This document shows positions 60,672-64,000 of a DNA stretch of 64,000 bases, in pieces (the stretch's first letter is position 1; each line of letters opens with the position of its first letter). This DNA is from Eretmocerus hayati (taxonomy: Eukaryota; Arthropoda; Insecta; Hymenoptera; Aphelinidae): positions 26,202,905 through 26,266,904 of the forward strand of contig CM056743.1 in the NCBI GenBank assembly GCA_029851415.1, written 5' to 3'. The position numbers and the translations under genes were made by a program. The notes under the pieces were generated by a model, which was not told where the DNA came from, searched no databases, and was given only the letters and a program-made list of their open reading frames with translations.

Positions 60672-61030
60672 TTTTCAGTCCACTTGTACTGAAAGCCTGC
60701 GGTTTCCGCCCCGATGCCGGGGCAGAAAATCCCGCATTGCCGTCCAGGGCAGAAAACAACTGAGCATGTGCATCAGACCTTGGGCTGCGCCCTCGGTCTG
60801 CTACAATGCATGCTCCGACGTTTTTCAACCTGTACGGCGGTGCGGGATTTCGCCCTGAAATCGTGTCGGAAACCATAGAATTTCGATGAAAGTGTACTGA
60901 AAAGAACAATACGCACCTCGGGACGAAAGTGACCCATTGCGGTCACGGGTATGCCGCCCTCGCCTGGCGGCTCGTGCGGCAACTCACCCGGGCCGCAATG
61001 TGTCACTTTCGGCCCCTTGCGAGAGCAGGT
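60672..61030. mobile_element. GC-rich hairpin elements with CGAAAGTGACCCATTGCGG motif
   Basis: Two palindromic parts are visible. CAGACCTTGGGC and GCCCTCGGTCTG form a stem near 60773-60801. GGGACGAAAGTGACCCATTG and its inverse CAATGTGTCACTTTCGGCCC enclose 60912-61018. A third copy of the motif, inverted, is at about 62019-62041 together with its flank (GAATTTCGATGAAAGTGTAC). Confidence 0.6.
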
Positions 61031-61082
61031 GCGTCATATATTATTCTATGTGTGCCTCTCCACAGTGGAGACAGACTAGAAT

Positions 61083-61390
61083 TTATATGGGTCAGTTCAG
61101 TATATTTCGGCAAATCCGAGCGCACGACCCCCGCGGATCTTTCCGCCAATTTTGTACATGAAAGTAGGCACCAAAAATAATAGCTTCCCAGAGCTTCAGG
61201 CCCCAATAGAAATTTTATGCCCGCTAGAAATTTTTGAAATTTCAAAAAAGGCATTTCTTAGTTTTCAAAAAAAGCGCCAAATCGACCATAAACATCGTAG
61301 CGTTATCTGCGAGATCGCATTTTCTTTGTTCTGATGTCAACTTTTAGCGAAAAAATATGTGAGTCTCTCAAATCCAAATACGTTTGGTCT
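61083..61390. repeat. Long inverted repeat, left arm (partner 62085-62400)
   Basis: About 300 bp is colinear with the reverse complement of 62085-62400. Shared blocks include CAGTATATTTCGGC, GCGGATCTTTCCGCCAATTT, AACATCGTAGCG and ATGTCAACTTTTAG, with small indels. Neither arm has a convincing gene. Confidence 0.75.
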
Positions 61391-62002
61391 ACACGACAAT
61401 ACATGAAATCACTTTTTTTTTATTTTCAGCCCATATTCAAATGGATGCTCTCAATCTTTTCCCATGCAGTTTAGCTAATTTTTTTTTGTCTTGAGTAACC
61501 CTACAATTTGCGTTCTTGCACGTCCAAATCCATTGATTCTGTTTCGAGTTATGTCCGTTAAAACATGGTGAGTTATTGGAAAACGCTCAATTTGTCCAGC
61601 TCGTCAAATCTATCGCCCTCTACAAATCGACTTGAAACTTGACACGGTTTCTCTTTCAACTGTGTCAAACACGTGGACAAGATTTCGCGCTGTTATTCGG
61701 CCTTCCGTTGGACCTATGAATTTCACAAACACCTCCATTTTTGCGGATTTCTGCCTAATTTTTGAAGTGGTTGCAGCTCTTTTCCTGCGCATGCGCACAT
61801 CTGTACTGTTCCGAGAGTATCCTGAATTGATAGTCCGTGCAATTTCCTAAGTCTTTTTTAGGCAACTGAACCAGAGATCTAGCTATTCTGAGGCAGGGAA
61901 AACTCGAAGTGCCGAAAGTACCTGGACTCACAGGTTCCCAGGGTGATGAGAAGTGGCCGAGGCTTGCCATTTGGGTAATGGTGATTTCTTTCTGCCTTAA
62001 AG
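61391..62002. other. Loop between the inverted repeats
   Basis: About 600 bp of sequence between the arms. Short frames on both strands (61632-61850, 61755-62024) lack domain patterns. Confidence 0.45.
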
Positions 62003-62400
62003 GGTGGCATACCCGTGGCCGCAATGAGTCACTTTCGTCCCGAGTTGCGTATAGTTCTTTTCAGTACACTTTCATCGAAATTCTATTCTACCAAACGCAA
62101 TTAGTTTTGAAAAACTCACATATTTTTTTCCTAAAAGTTGACATTGGAGCAAAGAGAATGCGACCCCGCAGGCTTCGCTACGATGTTTCCAGTCGATTTG
62201 GTGATTTTTTTTACAAACGCTAGAAAAGGCCTTTTTTAAAACTTCAAAAATTCCTTGCATTGAAAAATTTTATCAGGGCCTGAAACTCTGGAAAAGGACT
62301 ATTTTTGGTGCCTCCTTTCATGTAAAAAATTGGCGGAAAGATCCGCGGAGGTCGAGCGCACGGATTCGCCGAAATATACTGATCTGACCCGTATGTATGT
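62003..62400. repeat. Inverted repeat, right arms (partners 60870-60960 and 61083-61390)
   Basis: The segment 62003-62095 is the inverse of about 60870-60960 and 62085-62400 is the inverse of 61083-61390. The two blocks appear in the order a-b on the left and a'-b' on the right rather than b'-a', so they do not form one simple hairpin. Confidence 0.7.
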
Positions 62401-62436
62401 GCAGACGATAGTAGTCAGAACTATCCCACCCAATTG

Positions 62437-62756
62437 TAAGGGTGCGTCCACAAATGTGCATATTATGCATGCATATGCACTGCACACGTGCACGTGCACG
62501 TGTGCAGTTCATCAAATTTGAGCCAAAAATAGATGCTACTTGTCGAGTTCTACTTTGGATCAGCCGATAACGGAGCAAAAGCACAAATCAATTCGAACCA
62601 GAAATTCTCTGATTTGAACTTCTCAATCTTTGCTCAAGTTCGATGAGCTGCACATGTGCACAAGTGCACTGCATATGCATGCATATGCATTATCTGTGAA
62701 CGCACCCTTACCGAGAACGTACCCACTCGATGCATCATTTGTGAACGCACCCTTAC
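62437..62756. mobile_element. Hairpin MITE rich in TGCA/CACGTG steps
   Basis: The left end TAAGGGTGCGTCCACAAATG pairs with the inverted right end GTAAGGGTGCGTTCACAGAT (about 62691-62711). A second right-end copy (TTGTGAACGCACCCTTAC) ends at 62756. The interior arms (ATGCATGCATATGCACTGCA, GTGCACGTGCACGTGTGCAG) are highly self-complementary. Confidence 0.7.
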
Positions 62757-63488
62757 CGAGTCGAAATTTGTACCTAACGCATAAATTCCCATGCGACCAT
62801 TCGGCGATTCAAGAGTAGGACTATTCATGGATTTTGTGCATGATTTTACGTATCAATGATGTTCGGAGAATAACATATTCTTGGTGATTTCTTATAAACC
62901 TTTGTAGGTCTAGTTGAACTATCGGTAGTTTCCGAGTTCATTGGAAATGGAGGGCAAATTCGTCATACTTCCTCATGTACGATGTACTCTAAAACCGAGT
63001 CTGAAACACTCGCGAATAGACAATACAAACAACTAATGACCGTTGTTACGAAACCCTTGAAATTTTCAAATTGAACACGAAGAGCAAAAACCGAGGTTGA
63101 CGAGAACATCGAGAAAATGTTTTTCCGAATAAGAACCTTGTAGTTTAGACTGAGAGTTCTCTAGAATGTAAAGTAGATGTTTCGGTGTCTGCATTGATCC
63201 AATGCTGATCATCTTTCGACGAAACTATCTTGTATCATCGAAATGGGTGATTATGAATCATTCCATCAGAATAACTCTGAAAATTTACCAAAAATGACGA
63301 TGTACAACGAGCAACGGAGGTTTTGGATGAAATGAAGCCAACAGAAAACGTTTGAGCTTGGACGTAAATTAATCAACATTCGGTAGGTTCTCTTACGAGT
63401 TCTCTTAGGTATAGCTCATGAATTTGCGAATGCTCGCACTAATCAGAAAACTGAGCAGCATAATGTACGAGGTTGAGAAAAGAGAGGA
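62757..63488. other. Non-coding stretch
   Basis: No gene, RNA or repeat was recognised on either strand. Confidence 0.45.
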
Positions 63489-63605
63489 ACGTGTTCCAAT
63501 AATGGTCACACTTAACTTTCTACGTCAGACATTCATTGATACGAATTTGGAAACTTATCTCGCTAAATTTTGACACAAACGACGGCATTTTAAATTTTGA
63601 TAATC
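63489..63605. repeat. Dispersed repeat, copy 3 (partner 45818-45925)
   Basis: GACATTCATTGATACGAATTT, then ACTTATCTCGCTAAATTTTG and ACACAAACG align with 45840-45900 in the same orientation. Weaker matches extend upstream (TTCCAATAATGGTCAC, TCTACGT). Confidence 0.5.
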
Positions 63606-63693
63606 ATGAGAAATATAAATGAGAAATATAAACTTGAGCATGTATGTGCAATCGAACCCCCCCCCCCCCGCTCGTCGCTCGCTTCTTTCCTTA

Positions 63694-63980
63694 AGGGCGT
63701 GTCTCCAATTGGAGCGCATGCCATGCCATCGGCGCACGACATGGCGCACGCCACGACACAGGCTCACGCGCCGATGGTTGTTTTTGTTTCACAAAGCGCT
63801 TCTGTTGACATTTCTCGACTTTTGGGTATTAGGAAAGCCTTTTTATATCCGAAAATTGCGATAGAATGTGAGACGACTAGTTTCTAGATAAAAATGAGTG
63901 TCATCGCATGAGCCTGTGTCGCAGCGTGCGCCGTGTCGTGCGCCGATGGCATGGCATGCGCTTGAATTGGAGACACGCCC
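63694..63980. mobile_element. 287-bp hairpin MITE with TTA duplication
   Basis: The left arm AGGGCGTGTCTCCAATTGGA followed by GCGCATGCCATGCC and CATCGGCGCACGACATGGCG pairs almost completely with the right arm (CGCCGTGTCGTGCGCCGATG, GGCATGGCATGCGC, AATTGGAGACACGCCC). TTA flanks both ends (63691-63693, 63981-63983). The TIR and duplication fit a PIF/Harbinger-type MITE. Confidence 0.78.
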
Positions 63981-64000
63981 TTACCTACACGTGAAATTTG

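Overview
The window looks like AT-rich animal nuclear DNA, almost certainly from an insect. The evidence is one exon of an insect-type CELF/Bruno RNA-binding protein, spliced chymotrypsin-fold genes with canonical GT-AG introns, and non-LTR retrotransposons of CR1/Jockey and R1 type. Many short hairpin DNA transposons and microsatellites fit the same picture. Hymenoptera is plausible but cannot be proven from the sequence alone. There are no bacterial-style operons, no CRISPR array and no complete rRNA or tRNA gene.

The only host housekeeping-type coding segment is a 170-bp exon at 27335-27504 on the minus strand, carrying the first half of RRM1 of a CELF/Bruno protein. No other CELF exon was recognised, so most of the window is probably two large flanking introns. 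Nested in it, about 40 kb apart and on opposite strands, are members of a small family of secreted trypsin-fold pseudoproteases (S1 homologs). Gene A (minus, 7275 to 2145) is probably decaying. Gene B (plus, 46274 to 50076, four exons, about 301 residues) appears intact. A third terminal-exon relic, C, lies at 51437-51560. In A and B the three catalytic positions (His, Asp, Ser) are all replaced, and the Ser motif reads D-E-G-G-P-L.

The rest is dominated by mobile DNA. At 4132-5975 a Tc1/mariner-type MITE has a second copy of itself inserted at its central TA. At 27949-29264 there is a hAT-type element with a tRNA-derived SINE inside it. A minus-strand 5S rRNA-derived fragment lies at about 25188-25262. 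A 2.6-kb foldback element at 43031-45606 has arms made of the palindrome ACTGAAATTTCAGT and contains two further MITEs. A LINE block at 51818-59427 holds four non-LTR copies, each bounded by (TC)n tracts. It includes a nearly full-length element with a frameshifted ORF1 (PHD finger, coiled coil, FP25-like domain) and an ORF2 (endonuclease plus reverse transcriptase) with one nonsense codon near its C-terminus. Beyond it are a degenerate LINE relic (59570-60663) and a set of inverted-repeat elements (60670-63983).

Long stretches (about 15-18 kb, 20-25 kb, 29-39.5 kb and 40-43 kb) show nothing recognisable and read as intronic or intergenic sequence. Exon coordinates were derived by hand from splice signals, reading phase and comparison between paralogs.
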